A program made the position numbers and the translations under genes. This document shows, piece by piece, positions 54,156 to 63,858 of a stretch of DNA of 64,000 nt (position 1 is the first letter of the stretch; every line of letters begins with the position of its first letter). The notes beneath the pieces are model-generated. The model was not told the origin of the DNA and searched no databases. It saw nothing but the letters and a program-made list of their open reading frames with translations. This DNA is from CAZEBW01 sp964510205 (GTDB lineage: Bacteria; Chloroflexota; Anaerolineae; VGOG01), in NCBI GenBank assembly GCA_964510205.1, contig CAZEBW010000007.1, positions 18,222-82,221 of the forward strand. Direction: 5' to 3'.

Positions 54156-55552
54156 CAATAAGCTCCTCGACTGGAAAGGATGGCGGGGATGGTCTTGAGC
54201 AGAATTTTGATGTCCTCCCACAAAGAGTAATTCTTGATGTAGGCCAGTTCCAGTTTCAATCGCTCTTCGAAGGCCAAATCGCCACGGCCGCTCACCTGCA
54301 TCGAGCCGGTGACGCCTGGCCTAACCAGCAATCGCTGCGCCTGCCAGGCGTTGTAGCGCTCGACCAGGTCCAACTGTTCCGGGCGGGGACCGACCAGGCT
54401 CATCTCACCCCGCAGCACATTGATGAGCTGGGGCAGTTCGTCCAAACTGGTTCGGCGCAGCCAACGCCCCACCCGCGTCACCCGTGGATCGTTCTGGAGC
54501 TTGAACACGGGCTGATCGAGTCTCTCGAAGTCCACAAACTCAGGCAACTGCTGCTCGGCGTCGGCCACCATGGTGCGGAATTTCCACATCCAGAAGGGTT
54601 TCCCGTACCGGCCGGCCCGCTGCTGCCTGAAGGTTATCGGTCCGGGGGAGTCCAACTTGATCAGCAGGGCGATGATCCCCATCAGCGGGGCGCACAGCAC
54701 CAGGCCGACGAGAGCGCTAACCAAGTCAAAGGTTCGCTTGATCATGGCGTTAAGGCCGGAGATGGGCGGCTCGCGGACGGTGACAAACGGGACGCCCCGC
54801 AGGTTCTCGATGGCGGTGTGAACGGTGAGAATGTCCAGCAGGTCGGGGACAAAGCGAATCTTCACCCCCAGGGGCTGCAAGGCCAATATCAGGCCGGACA
54901 GGCTGGCCCGATGGCGACCGAGGGTAATGAATACCTCATCCACGTTGAGTCGGGCCGCTACGTCGGGGCATTCGGCCAACGTGCCCAGGCGAGGCAAGGG
55001 GAGCGCCGCCGCTGATCGGCTCTCATCGTCCACAAACCCCAGCACCTCGTAGTCGGGCCAACTCCGCAACTGGTCTGCCAGTTGAAGCCCCCCTGAGCCG
55101 CCGCCCACGATGAGGACGCGACAACGACCATAGCCGGGCAGGCGCAGGCGGACGAACAGACGTCGCATCGCCGAGCGGAAGGCCACAAGCCCCGCCGCGT
55201 CTATCAAATAAAAATACAGGAACAGAAGCCGCGAGAAATCCTTGACTTTGAGGAAATAGAAAAAGGCAGCCAGAGTGAACAGCGAGAAGGTAGCCGCAAA
55301 CAGGAGCGTGCGGATTTCGGCGCCCTGGTGGCGGAGATTGTGCTCATCATACGCGCCCCACAGCGAGAACACCACGCCCCAGATGACCAAGACGAGGACG
55401 ACGATGCCTGGGGTCACGTAGACCAGGTCCGGCTCCAGCCCCAGGGGAATCCGATACCGAATGAAATTGGCCAGCAGCAGCGCGGCCAACGTCAGAACAA
55501 GATCGCCCAGTAGAAGGCTTATCCGCACGGCCAGGTTATGCCGTGGAAACAT
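54155..55552 (-). CDS. Polyprenyl-phosphate sugar-1-phosphate transferase (initiating enzyme)
   Basis: A 465-aa WbaP/CpsE-type phosphoglycosyl transferase that starts each repeat unit on undecaprenyl phosphate. Four N-terminal helices, a central Rossmann-like domain (RVLIVGGGSGGLQLADQL) and a final helix precede the catalytic core. The core shows FRQQRAGRYGKPFWMWKFRTM, LRRTSLDELPQLINVLRGEMS and LVGPRPEQ. ATG 55552 follows GAGGAGGACGGTG, overlapping the upstream gene by 17 bp. Confidence 0.93.
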   Translation of the reverse strand: MFPRHNLAVRISLLLGDLVLTLAALLLANFIRYRIPLGLEPDLVYVTPGIVVLVLVIWGVVFSLWGAYDEHNLRHQGAEIRTLLFAATFSLFTLAAFFYFLKVKDFSRLLFLYFYLIDAAGLVAFRSAMRRLFVRLRLPGYGRCRVLIVGGGSGGLQLADQLRSWPDYEVLGFVDDESRSAAALPLPRLGTLAECPDVAARLNVDEVFITLGRHRASLSGLILALQPLGVKIRFVPDLLDILTVHTAIENLRGVPFVTVREPPISGLNAMIKRTFDLVSALVGLVLCAPLMGIIALLIKLDSPGPITFRQQRAGRYGKPFWMWKFRTMVADAEQQLPEFVDFERLDQPVFKLQNDPRVTRVGRWLRRTSLDELPQLINVLRGEMSLVGPRPEQLDLVERYNAWQAQRLLVRPGVTGSMQVSGRGDLAFEERLKLELAYIKNYSLWEDIKILLKTIPAILSSRGAY

Positions 55553-56645
55553 CACCGTCCTCCTCATTCACCTTCGCCGCGACGAACGCCCGCATCTGTT
55601 CTGCGAAACGAGCGGCATCGAATTGGCGGGCGTGTTGGCGGACAAGCTGCTTGTCAAAGGCAGTCTGTTCAAACTGCTCGACAGCCGCACACAGAGCAGC
55701 CGGATCCTGCTCTCGGAAGAAGAGCCCCGTGACGCCATCCACCACCGTCTCCAGCGCGCCGCCGGCGGCGTAGGCGATGACCGGCCGCCCGGCCGCCTGG
55801 GCTTCGACCGGCACGATGCCAAAATCCTCCACGCCGGGGAAGATCAGCGCCCGGCAGCGGGCCAGATGTTCCCGCACCACTGCCCGAGGCTGATGGCCGA
55901 GGAAGGTGACGTTCGGCCCAGCCATACCCTGCAAGCGGCGAAGCTCCGGCCCATGGCCGATGATCCGCAGGGGACGCCCCAGGCGGTTGAAGGCCGCCAC
56001 CGCCAGATCAATTCGTTTGTAACCCGTCAAACGGGACACCACCAAGTAATAGTCCTCGTCCCGATCCTCAGGCAAGAAATATGCTGTGTCCACTGGAGGG
56101 TAAATCACCGTCGCCTCGCGGTGGTAGTACTTCCAGATGCGGCGGGCCACGAAGCGCGAGTTGGCGACGAAGTGGTCCACTCGCGCGGCGCTCAGCACAT
56201 CCCACAGCCGAACGTAGTGCATCACCAGCGCCGTGACCGCGCGACTCAGCCGCCCCATCGGCCGGGTGTACTCAGGGTACATGTCCCAGGCATAGCGCAT
56301 CGGGGTATGGCAGTAGCAGACGTGCAGCGTCTCGGCCGGAGTGATGACGCCTTTGGCGCAAGAATGGCTGCTGCTGATGATCAGATCATAGTCACGCAGG
56401 TCAAACTGCTCGATGGCCGTCGGGAACAGAGGCAGAAACGGCTGGTGGCTCCGCCTTGCCCAGGGGATGCGCTGCAGGAACGAGAACCGCAGCGCCATGC
56501 CTTGCAAGACATCTGCTTCCCAATTTCGATCAGCGACGATCAGCGTGTAGACCGGCGCGTCTGGGAACAGTTGGTGCAGGGCCTGCGCCACGGCGTCTGA
56601 ACCGCCGAGATTGCAAAAGAAATCGTGAACCAGGGCGACCTTCAT
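55536..56645 (-). CDS. Glycosyltransferase family 4 protein
   Basis: A 369-aa GT-B enzyme (KVALVHDFFCNLGGSDAVAQ; donor domain YYLVVSRLTGYKRIDLAVAA, RALIFPGVEDFGIVPVEAQA, GRPVIAYAAGGALETV). The LTGYKRID and EDFGIVPVEA patterns are typical of mannosyltransferase-like WbaZ relatives; the sugar itself is not proven. The start overlaps the preceding stop as ATGA. Confidence 0.9.
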   Translation of the reverse strand: MKVALVHDFFCNLGGSDAVAQALHQLFPDAPVYTLIVADRNWEADVLQGMALRFSFLQRIPWARRSHQPFLPLFPTAIEQFDLRDYDLIISSSHSCAKGVITPAETLHVCYCHTPMRYAWDMYPEYTRPMGRLSRAVTALVMHYVRLWDVLSAARVDHFVANSRFVARRIWKYYHREATVIYPPVDTAYFLPEDRDEDYYLVVSRLTGYKRIDLAVAAFNRLGRPLRIIGHGPELRRLQGMAGPNVTFLGHQPRAVVREHLARCRALIFPGVEDFGIVPVEAQAAGRPVIAYAAGGALETVVDGVTGLFFREQDPAALCAAVEQFEQTAFDKQLVRQHARQFDAARFAEQMRAFVAAKVNEEDGDVSTA

Positions 56646-57823
56646 TCTCGGTTCGACCCCGTGGTCTCCGCCAATCGCTGGATGATCTTCTCAGTGATCA
56701 GTTGGTAGCGAGCTTCCCAGGTGTTTGCTTGTGCTACACGCCAGCGACGTGCAACAAGCTGAGGATCATCTTCCACCAACGCGGCTTCAACAGCCGCCAC
56801 GAAAGCGTCAGGACCGTCCGCAAGCCGGATCAGACCATCCAATCCCTTCAGCTCGGGCAGAGGCGTTGCGACCGTCGGTTTGCCTATCGCCAGGCATTCA
56901 AATACTTTACTCGGATAAATATACTTGGTGTATTGATTGATGACATAGGGTATCAGCAAAACGTCGAGAGCATGAAGATAAGGCGCCAACTCGTCATGCT
57001 TCTTTTGTCCCAGGAAGTGGACGTTCGGGCGCAATCGTAGAGTGTGGACCTCAGCGCGGACATTGCCGATGAACACGATGTGCCACTCCGGCCGCGCCTT
57101 TGCCATGTGTGCGACCAAATCTTGATCTACACGCTCGTCTAGTCCACCGAAGAAACCCAGGCGCGGATGCGGAATGGCTGCCATGTCACCCGGGACGGGA
57201 TGGGTTCTCGTAAAACGCTCAAGGTATACGCCGTGTGGGACGTGAACCACGTGAGGATTCAAGGGTTCACGCTCGCGGGCCAGCGCGGCCGCGGTGGTGA
57301 AAACCAAATCAGCTTGTTTCACCAATCGCTGTTCCAACTCCGCGTAACCAGGCACGACACCTTTGGGATTATACGCGACGTTATCCATGCAGTCGTAAAT
57401 CAACAGCCAATGATCAATCGCATCAATCAGATCAAGCACGGTTTGCGTGGCGTAGAACGTCCACACAATGGGCCGTGATAACCCCAACCGCTGCAGGAGA
57501 CGACGGATGGATCTGGACAACAGCCAATCATTGAAACGCTGCACCCAATGTGGACCCTGAAATGGTAAGGCCAAAGGCGAATGGAGATATAGATTAGGGG
57601 CCGGAGAGCGGAATCCGCGGCTCCTGTCCCCTAGCCGATTCCGAAGCCGCTTGACGATTCGCGGCCAGTCCTGGAATCGTGGGGACCGAATGCCCAGCGG
57701 TTCAATGTAAAGCACCCGCGTTCCGTTGTCCGCGAAGAGGGACATTAGCGTTTGGGGCCGGAACCACAGAAAGTCCCAGTCAACATTTGACAGACAAACC
57801 AAACTCTCAAGGCGCGGGTTCAA
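56642..57823 (-). CDS. Glycosyltransferase family 1-like protein
   Basis: A 393-aa GT-B protein (VCLSNVDWDFLWFRPQTLM near the start; donor part LGFFGGLDERVDQDLVAHMA, VHFLGQKKHDELAPYLHALD, YIYPSKVFECLAIGKPTVAT). This type is common in exopolysaccharide clusters (teichuronic acid TuaH-like). TTG 57823 with GGAGAGTGTATC is the best start; the frame also opens at TTG 57850, overlapping the previous stop. Confidence 0.85.
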   Translation of the reverse strand: MNPRLESLVCLSNVDWDFLWFRPQTLMSLFADNGTRVLYIEPLGIRSPRFQDWPRIVKRLRNRLGDRSRGFRSPAPNLYLHSPLALPFQGPHWVQRFNDWLLSRSIRRLLQRLGLSRPIVWTFYATQTVLDLIDAIDHWLLIYDCMDNVAYNPKGVVPGYAELEQRLVKQADLVFTTAAALAREREPLNPHVVHVPHGVYLERFTRTHPVPGDMAAIPHPRLGFFGGLDERVDQDLVAHMAKARPEWHIVFIGNVRAEVHTLRLRPNVHFLGQKKHDELAPYLHALDVLLIPYVINQYTKYIYPSKVFECLAIGKPTVATPLPELKGLDGLIRLADGPDAFVAAVEAALVEDDPQLVARRWRVAQANTWEARYQLITEKIIQRLAETTGSNRE

Positions 57824-57846
57824 GATACACTCTCCTGCGACGCTCC

Positions 57847-58890
57847 TCAAATTCGCTTGGATAGGCTTGTAAAGTGAGCACCGCCGAAATCACGTTGCCA
57901 CTTCCAGAGGCAGAGGGCTCCTATCACTGCCGGTGCGAGGAAAACCACTGCGTGAAGGACAAGAGCATAGCTCAGGGCTACCGTTCTATCCACACCAAAC
58001 AAGCCCAGCGTGAGAACGGTGGCATAGTGGAAGATACCCAGATTGGCTGGAACGGTCGGCAGCTTGCCCCCAATCTGGAGTGTAACCAGGAGCACGATCG
58101 GCATCAAAAATGGCATCCGGATTCCCATGGCTTGCAGAGTGAGCTCATTGGCCAAAGCACCAGCGCCCCAGACGACCACGGACCAGCCCCACAATGACCA
58201 ACGGATGTCCCGCCGGGTCAGGGCGGCGAAGCTATCCAGAACCATGCCCAACTGTCGCTTCAGGTCAAAGCGACGCCAGAGAGGCAATCTGGCCCCAAGA
58301 CTCTCTGACCAGCTCATGACTCTGCGCCTGTAACGGACGGCGAGCACCATCAGGAGGAAAAGGGCCAGGAAAAAGACGCTTGTGCCAAGACCTGGCTGCC
58401 AGAGCCAGCGGGGAAGGAGGACAAAGGGGACAATGATCACTCCCAAGAGGGCGACGAGCAAGCTGTCCAAGACTTTTTCTACCGCTACACTCCCCAGGGC
58501 GAAGGCCTTGCCGACATTCTCTGACTCGCCAGCCAAGTAAGCCCTGGCGACCGTCCCCAACTTGGCCGGGAGCACCGTATTGAAGAGATGCCCGATCATG
58601 AAAATCGAGAAGAGTTTAGACCATCGTACTTCGTGAGGGCGAAGTAAGAGCCTCCACCTGAAGACGGTCACGATTGTCGCCGCCATGTGCGCGCCAAAAG
58701 CGAGGCAAACAAGTAGATAATTGGTCCCGGTGAGGGCATCCATCACTTGAGAGAAGTGAACGCCCCTAAAGGCAAGGAATAAACACAGCAGGCTCAAAGC
58801 CAACCCGAACCAGGAATGCACCCTTGAGCCTGTCAACCCGAACCTGGCTGCCCCATTTGCGGTCTCATGGGGCGTAGTCACTGGCTTCAT
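57847..58890 (-). CDS. Flippase-like membrane protein (LPG-synthase TM domain family)
   Basis: A 347-aa UPF0104/AglD-like membrane protein with about eight helices, including the conserved FMIGHLFNTVLPAKLGTVARAYLAGE and a VPANLGIFHYATVLTLGLFG segment. Members are membrane carriers or glycan/lipid transfer partners in polysaccharide clusters; exact role unknown. Its start overlaps the O-antigen ligase gene by 26 bp. Confidence 0.82.
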   Translation of the reverse strand: MKPVTTPHETANGAARFGLTGSRVHSWFGLALSLLCLFLAFRGVHFSQVMDALTGTNYLLVCLAFGAHMAATIVTVFRWRLLLRPHEVRWSKLFSIFMIGHLFNTVLPAKLGTVARAYLAGESENVGKAFALGSVAVEKVLDSLLVALLGVIIVPFVLLPRWLWQPGLGTSVFFLALFLLMVLAVRYRRRVMSWSESLGARLPLWRRFDLKRQLGMVLDSFAALTRRDIRWSLWGWSVVVWGAGALANELTLQAMGIRMPFLMPIVLLVTLQIGGKLPTVPANLGIFHYATVLTLGLFGVDRTVALSYALVLHAVVFLAPAVIGALCLWKWQRDFGGAHFTSLSKRI

Positions 58891-60199
58891 TGTGGTCCCT
58901 TTCCAACCGCGACAAAGCTCTGAGCCTCAGCCACAAGGCCGCGGTTAGTCCCATTATGACCCAGATGACCGTACCTGGCTTGGTGCTAAAGGTGACCGCA
59001 TCCACGAGTCCGTGGACAAGGTAGACCATAAAACCGCCCAGGAGACCCATGGCCAGGGGTTGCAAATGAGTCTGCCTGGCCATGCGAACGGTCTGAACAG
59101 CGGCGATGGAGAAGGCCGTGAGGAAAGCGATAAAGCCCACCAATCCAGGTATTCCCAGGTCAACCCCTGTCTGCAGGAACAGATTGTGGGCTTGGGGCAC
59201 GACGGCATCCGGCCCGATCAAAAAAGTAGGGTAGAGAACGGGCATGACACGAGAGAAGGCTCCCAAGCCGATCCCGGTGTAGGGAAAATCCTGCAGCATG
59301 TAGATGGCTCGCTGCCACAGCTCCGATCTCCCGGCCGCTGTCATGGTGGTGTTAGTGACCAGCAAGAACTCGGCCACTTCCTGAGTACCGAAGCGGCGAA
59401 CCGCCCACCATATCCCGCCCAGCAAGACAGGAAAGCTCAGCAGGACCCACCGGCTCCGCCAGACGCCTATCACCAGCAAGGCCAGGATTACGCCGACAAT
59501 CGCTCCTCTGGATTGGGTGAGCAGCAGCGTGCCTCCCACCACGGGCAGCGACAGGCCAAGCAGCAGCTTCCAAAGACGCCTTGAATCAAACAAGGTTAGG
59601 GAAAGGTGCAGCGGAAAGATCATGGCCAGCGTGCCGCCCACGATGTTGCCGTTGAAACCCGCTTCGTTCAAGCGCCGCACGAGCTGGCGCACGGAGTCTC
59701 CGTACCCCCCAAAAAAAGCTGCAAAATCATATGCCATCCCCCCCGTGCCAACTAGACCCAGAATGGACACCCCCACGCCCGACACCAGCAGCACAGCAAC
59801 CAGGGCCTGTAGCCGGCTTTCGGAGTGCAGGCTGTTGATCAATCCATAGAAAAGAGCAAACTCCACGATCATCTTGTACAGCACCAGCTTGCTCATCAAG
59901 AGGTCAACGGAGGGATACAACCCCACCCAGGCCATGCCCAGCAGAACTACGATGGGCAAATCCATCGGTGTACGAACTGTCAGGTATCCCCGTGCTGCCC
60001 AGCGGCACAGCCAGGGAATGGGGATCAACCATAAACTGGCGCTGATGATCCGAAGGGGTACGCGGCCAGAAAAGAGCATCAGCGCGACCGGAACCGCCAA
60101 CAACCACAGCTCACGCTCCGCAATCCAATGGGCCGTGCTTTTCAACCTGGACCCCTTGGAACTCGACAACGCCTCTTGCTCTACGCCTCTACTGTCCAC
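58865..60199 (-). CDS. O-antigen ligase family protein
   Basis: A 444-aa Wzy/WaaL-type membrane protein with about 12 helices and a large periplasmic loop. It shows the TQSRGAIVG segment and the loop GIGLGAFSRVMPVLYP...VVPQAHNLFLQTGVDLGIPGLVGF, where the His (AHN) is the conserved ligase residue. It polymerises or transfers the polysaccharide. GTG 60199 follows AGGGGAAGCCAG. First gene of the large cluster, 43 bp after a good promoter. Confidence 0.85.
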   Translation of the reverse strand: MDSRGVEQEALSSSKGSRLKSTAHWIAERELWLLAVPVALMLFSGRVPLRIISASLWLIPIPWLCRWAARGYLTVRTPMDLPIVVLLGMAWVGLYPSVDLLMSKLVLYKMIVEFALFYGLINSLHSESRLQALVAVLLVSGVGVSILGLVGTGGMAYDFAAFFGGYGDSVRQLVRRLNEAGFNGNIVGGTLAMIFPLHLSLTLFDSRRLWKLLLGLSLPVVGGTLLLTQSRGAIVGVILALLVIGVWRSRWVLLSFPVLLGGIWWAVRRFGTQEVAEFLLVTNTTMTAAGRSELWQRAIYMLQDFPYTGIGLGAFSRVMPVLYPTFLIGPDAVVPQAHNLFLQTGVDLGIPGLVGFIAFLTAFSIAAVQTVRMARQTHLQPLAMGLLGGFMVYLVHGLVDAVTFSTKPGTVIWVIMGLTAALWLRLRALSRLERDHNEASDYAP

Positions 60200-60241
60200 C
60201 TGGCTTCCCCTTCAATCCGTCCGGCCAACGACGTGTTACTT

Positions 60242-60270
60242 ATTATACATAGGTTTCACCGTCCGTGCAA
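60242..60270 (-). promoter_or_regulatory. Promoter of the polysaccharide cluster
   Basis: On the minus strand TTGCAC (60270-60265) and a perfect TATAAT (60247-60242) are separated by 17 bp, upstream of the O-antigen ligase start. The rest of the 60200-60401 gap shows nothing. Confidence 0.65.
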
Positions 60271-60401
60271 ACCTAGTGGGAGCATGGAAGTGGCCCGATA
60301 AACGAGGCGGCGGATCCATCCCGCCACTGCCAGGCGCTTTCCCACGCTCTCACACGCAGAGGGCCACGCAAGTTCCCGCTGACTCGAACGATTTGCTACA
60401 G

Positions 60402-62549
60402 CTAAGGTCGTGTCAAACGCAGCGCGGGGTCGCCGAAGAGCGTATACGTTTCGATGAGGTCCTCGTAGCCAAGCCCACTGTCCGCTACGCTCCGCTTGGC
60501 CCGCATCACGGCCTCGCCGAGGGTGGGGGCGTCGCTGGCGAAGAGGGCCTCGAACAGGGCCTTGACCAGGGCGTCTTGCTCGGCGGGCAATAACTCGCTG
60601 GTGGGGGCGAAAGCGGCCAGCGCTCCCTTGTCCTCCGCCAGAAGCAGCTCCTCGGCCAAACAGTCCACCTGGGGATGGTGGAAGTAGCCGTCCAGGCAGG
60701 TCATGGTCACCACAAAGGGCAGTTTAGACCCATTACGCAGGTCGGCGATGTCCGCCGAACCGAACACGGCCTCCTTGGCCCACACGTTCAGGGCGGCGTG
60801 GCCCACGTAGTTGACGATGGCCGCGCCCTGGTTGAACTCGGCGATGATGCGGGCTTTGCTCTCCTCGGGATCGGCGAAGTCGCTCAAGTAAACCCTGATG
60901 GCCTGATAATCGGGAGGGAGATTGCTCTCAATGAGGTGGTCGGAGGTGGCCTCAAAAGCGGGCTGGTCATCGTCGGCTACGAACAGCACCCTGCGGCGCC
61001 ATTCGCCCGGCGTCGGACTGCGCTCGTAGTCAACGATCTTTTGCACCGCGATGCTGGCCTCGGCCGCGCTGCTGACCGGCAGGCGGCCGATGGCCAGGTC
61101 GGGCAAGGCGTCGTCGTCGAAATCCACAAACCAGTTGTCGCTGGCCGTCTCGCCGACGAAGTGGGTCTGCAGCAGATAGGTGGGGAGCAGGTTCTTGTTG
61201 GGCGCCCGCAGGTTGTCCCGATGGTCGTAGCTGGCGTCGCCCACCAGGAGGACGTAGCGGGGGGCGGGCTTGGCCCAATGCTGGCCAGCGTGGCGCAGAA
61301 AATCGCGGATGGCCGCCGGATCGGCCAGACCGTAGCTGAACTCGTCGTAGACCTGTTCGATGGTCGCCACTTCGACCGCCAGCCCTCCGCTCTCTCGCCA
61401 GGCGATGAGGGGCTCCAGGCTCTGGCGGAAGTCGGGGTGGGTGATGACGAGGTAATCGGCCTGGTTGTCGCTGGCGCGAAGGTCGGCGGGGACGACCGGC
61501 TCCATCCGCTTGGGCTCGTTCATGGCCGTTGAACCCACCGCCAGATACGTGCGCTGACCGACAGCTTGGTCAGAGAAGGAGACCGCGTAGGCATCGCCCT
61601 CAGGCTCGACGGCGCAGCCGCTCAGGCGCACGGGGTCGGTCACGTCGGTGACGTCGAAGATGCCCACATCGGAGCTGCGGAATCCAGTCACCCGATAGGC
61701 CGCAGCCTGTCCCTCGAACTGGAGACGGTCGTCCTCGGCCACGAAGCCGCGCCGATAGGCGATCTCAACCCAATCGAGGAGGACGACGTCGGCCTGGGCG
61801 GCTGTATCGCCAGGCGACTCGAGGACGAGCACATTTTCGCCTGCGAGCAAATGCGACGTGTCCGCCTCGACGAGATGCGTCTCCTGGCCATCCCAGGCAG
61901 CGTCGGCAACGAGATGGCCGTTGAGATAGACGAGGACGTGGTGATCTGGCTCGGCGGGGTCGGAGGTGCCGCCCAGCAGCGCGATCTCGACCGCACCAAC
62001 GCCCTCGGCCAGGTGGGGCAGATCGAAGGCCAACGTGGATGAGGCAGGAGCGATCAGCGATTGCCAGTACCAGCGGTCAGCCCCCTGAGGGGCCTTGGGC
62101 CAGTACAGGGAATCTTCTTCGCGGCGGACGGTCGCCTCGAAGGAGGAGGGAAACGAGGCGGCCTCTCCTGACGATACCGCTCGCTCCCTCATCATTTTCC
62201 CCGCCGTCTGGCCGACGGTCAGCCAATAGACGTTGGTCAGGCTGTAGCCGCCCTCATTGGCCGCGCCGTAGAACTCGATAGCGTGCCAACCTCGTTGGCC
62301 TTCGCCCTCCTCGACGATCCAAATCGGCACTTCCTGGCCTCGATTGGTGAGTCGGATCACGGACGGCTCAACGCCCTTCAGGCCCAGCCCTACCTCTCGC
62401 AGAGCGGCGTCGGTCAAGCGGTATACCCCCTCTTCCTCGACGTAGACCTTGGCCTGGCCAGAGGAGGAGACCTCTTCTGATGCGCAGGCCCAAAGGAAGA
62501 AAGGCAGCGTTAGCAGGAATAGGAGGATAATAGTCGTTCGACTTTTCAT
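60402..62549 (-). CDS. C25-family (gingipain-like) peptidase lipoprotein
   Basis: A 715-aa predicted surface lipoprotein. The signal peptide ends in the lipobox LWAC (Cys21). Two beta-rich domains (about 30-340) precede the caspase-like catalytic domain (about 360-700). The likely catalytic pair is His584 in IVNYVGHAALNVWA and Cys618 in VVTMTCLDGYFHHP, as in gingipains and the PorU sortase. The YVLLVGDASYDHRDN and DLAIGRLPVSS segments are typical of C25. It ends ETYTLFGDPALRL, also common in the family. It neighbours a Thr-Pro-rich anchored protein, a possible partner or substrate. Confidence 0.87.
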   Translation of the reverse strand: MKSRTTIILLFLLTLPFFLWACASEEVSSSGQAKVYVEEEGVYRLTDAALREVGLGLKGVEPSVIRLTNRGQEVPIWIVEEGEGQRGWHAIEFYGAANEGGYSLTNVYWLTVGQTAGKMMRERAVSSGEAASFPSSFEATVRREEDSLYWPKAPQGADRWYWQSLIAPASSTLAFDLPHLAEGVGAVEIALLGGTSDPAEPDHHVLVYLNGHLVADAAWDGQETHLVEADTSHLLAGENVLVLESPGDTAAQADVVLLDWVEIAYRRGFVAEDDRLQFEGQAAAYRVTGFRSSDVGIFDVTDVTDPVRLSGCAVEPEGDAYAVSFSDQAVGQRTYLAVGSTAMNEPKRMEPVVPADLRASDNQADYLVITHPDFRQSLEPLIAWRESGGLAVEVATIEQVYDEFSYGLADPAAIRDFLRHAGQHWAKPAPRYVLLVGDASYDHRDNLRAPNKNLLPTYLLQTHFVGETASDNWFVDFDDDALPDLAIGRLPVSSAAEASIAVQKIVDYERSPTPGEWRRRVLFVADDDQPAFEATSDHLIESNLPPDYQAIRVYLSDFADPEESKARIIAEFNQGAAIVNYVGHAALNVWAKEAVFGSADIADLRNGSKLPFVVTMTCLDGYFHHPQVDCLAEELLLAEDKGALAAFAPTSELLPAEQDALVKALFEALFASDAPTLGEAVMRAKRSVADSGLGYEDLIETYTLFGDPALRLTRP

Positions 62550-62682
62550 ATCGCCTCTTGGGATACCACACCCTGAACGGTGTGGCTTGGGCTACTCCTT
62601 ATGCGCTGCAAAAACGGAAATGGTCTTTGGCGAGCGAAGAGCATCGCCTAAGGATCAACTAACACCCGCCCGCAACAAATCA

Positions 62683-63840
62683 CTACCGCCCCTTCCTAAT
62701 GAACGAATAGGCCAACCAGGCCATCCCCGCCCCAAAGACAATGAGCAAGATGGCAATCAGCCACAGGCGGCCTATGCCCGCAGGGCGACTGGAGATCGGC
62801 AAGGCCACGGGGGTAGCGACCAGGGTCGGCGTACCAGCAGCCGGGCCGAGGGCCGTCGGGGTTACGGCGGCCGTCGCTGGCTGGGAGGTAGGGGGCTGAA
62901 CCACTGGCTCGGGAGTCGCGCTTACGGTTACTGTCGGGGGCTGAGGGGTAGCGGGCTGAACAGCGGGCTCAGGAGTCGGGGCGGCGGTTGGCGACGCTGC
63001 CCCGAGCGGCTCGACCGAGGCTTCGACGGTGATCGTCGCCTCGCTCTCCGCCGGGCCGCTCGTCGGAGTCAAAGTCGCGCCGGGGGGCGGCGTGGGCGAC
63101 AGGGTTACGGTGGCGATTTTTGTCGCCGTCGCCGTGCTGGTGGGAGAGCTGAGCTCCGTGGTGGCGGGTGTGACGGTAGGGAGGCTGTTTGCCAGCGGCG
63201 TGGGCGTGAAAGTCGCCGCTGGGGTCGCGGTCGGCGCATCCGTCGGTTCGGGGGGGCTGGTGGCGGTGGGCAAGGCGGGGTAGGACGTTGGAACGCTGGT
63301 GGCGGTGGGCAGAGGGGGATAAGACGTGGGGGGACTAGTCGCCGTGGGCAAAGGCAGCGTCGCGGTGGGGGTTCTGGTGGCCGTCGGCGGCGGGGTGAGC
63401 GTGGGCGTGGCGGTGGCCGTCCACTGAGGGGTGAGGGTGGCCGTTGGGGTGACCGTCGGCTGCTGTCCCGGCGTGGCCGAGATGGGACCGTGGCGGTCGG
63501 AGTGGCCGCTGGTGTCTATGCTGTCCAGCTTATAGTAGTAGGTAGCGCCGTTGACCACGTCGCTATCGGTGTAATCATAATGGGCTCCCACCACAGAGCC
63601 GAGGGCCTTGCTGGGGATGAGCGAGTCGTTGAGCTTGACGTAGCCGCCCGCCTCGCTGGTGCTGCGCCAGAGGTTGAAGCCGATGTTGTTGACCTCGCTG
63701 GCCGTCTCCCACTCCAGCAGAACGTGGCCATCGCCGCCCGCAGCAGTGAACGAAACCAGGGTCACGGCGGCCGACGCGCGGCTCACATTGAGCAGCAGGA
63801 TCACGGCTATCAAAATCGAGACGGTGTGGTTTCTCTTCAC
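62683..63840 (-). CDS. Thr-Pro-rich surface protein with C-terminal anchor
   Basis: A 385-aa protein. Residues 1-24 form a signal peptide. Residues ~25-130 form one fibronectin-III/Ig-like domain of the type VLLEWETASEVNNIGFNLWR. Then come ~200 residues rich in Thr, Pro, Ala and Ser with a short YP/LPTATSxPTS repeat. A single transmembrane helix (LWLIAILLIVFGAGMAWLAY) and the basic tail SFIRKGR end it, giving a membrane-tethered stalk. It lies upstream of the C25 peptidase on the same strand, 133 bp away; that gap has only a small hairpin CCACACC/GGTGTGG. Confidence 0.78.
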   Translation of the reverse strand: MKRNHTVSILIAVILLLNVSRASAAVTLVSFTAAGGDGHVLLEWETASEVNNIGFNLWRSTSEAGGYVKLNDSLIPSKALGSVVGAHYDYTDSDVVNGATYYYKLDSIDTSGHSDRHGPISATPGQQPTVTPTATLTPQWTATATPTLTPPPTATRTPTATLPLPTATSPPTSYPPLPTATSVPTSYPALPTATSPPEPTDAPTATPAATFTPTPLANSLPTVTPATTELSSPTSTATATKIATVTLSPTPPPGATLTPTSGPAESEATITVEASVEPLGAASPTAAPTPEPAVQPATPQPPTVTVSATPEPVVQPPTSQPATAAVTPTALGPAAGTPTLVATPVALPISSRPAGIGRLWLIAILLIVFGAGMAWLAYSFIRKGR

Positions 63841-63858
63841 CTGTTCCTCTCACGGCTG

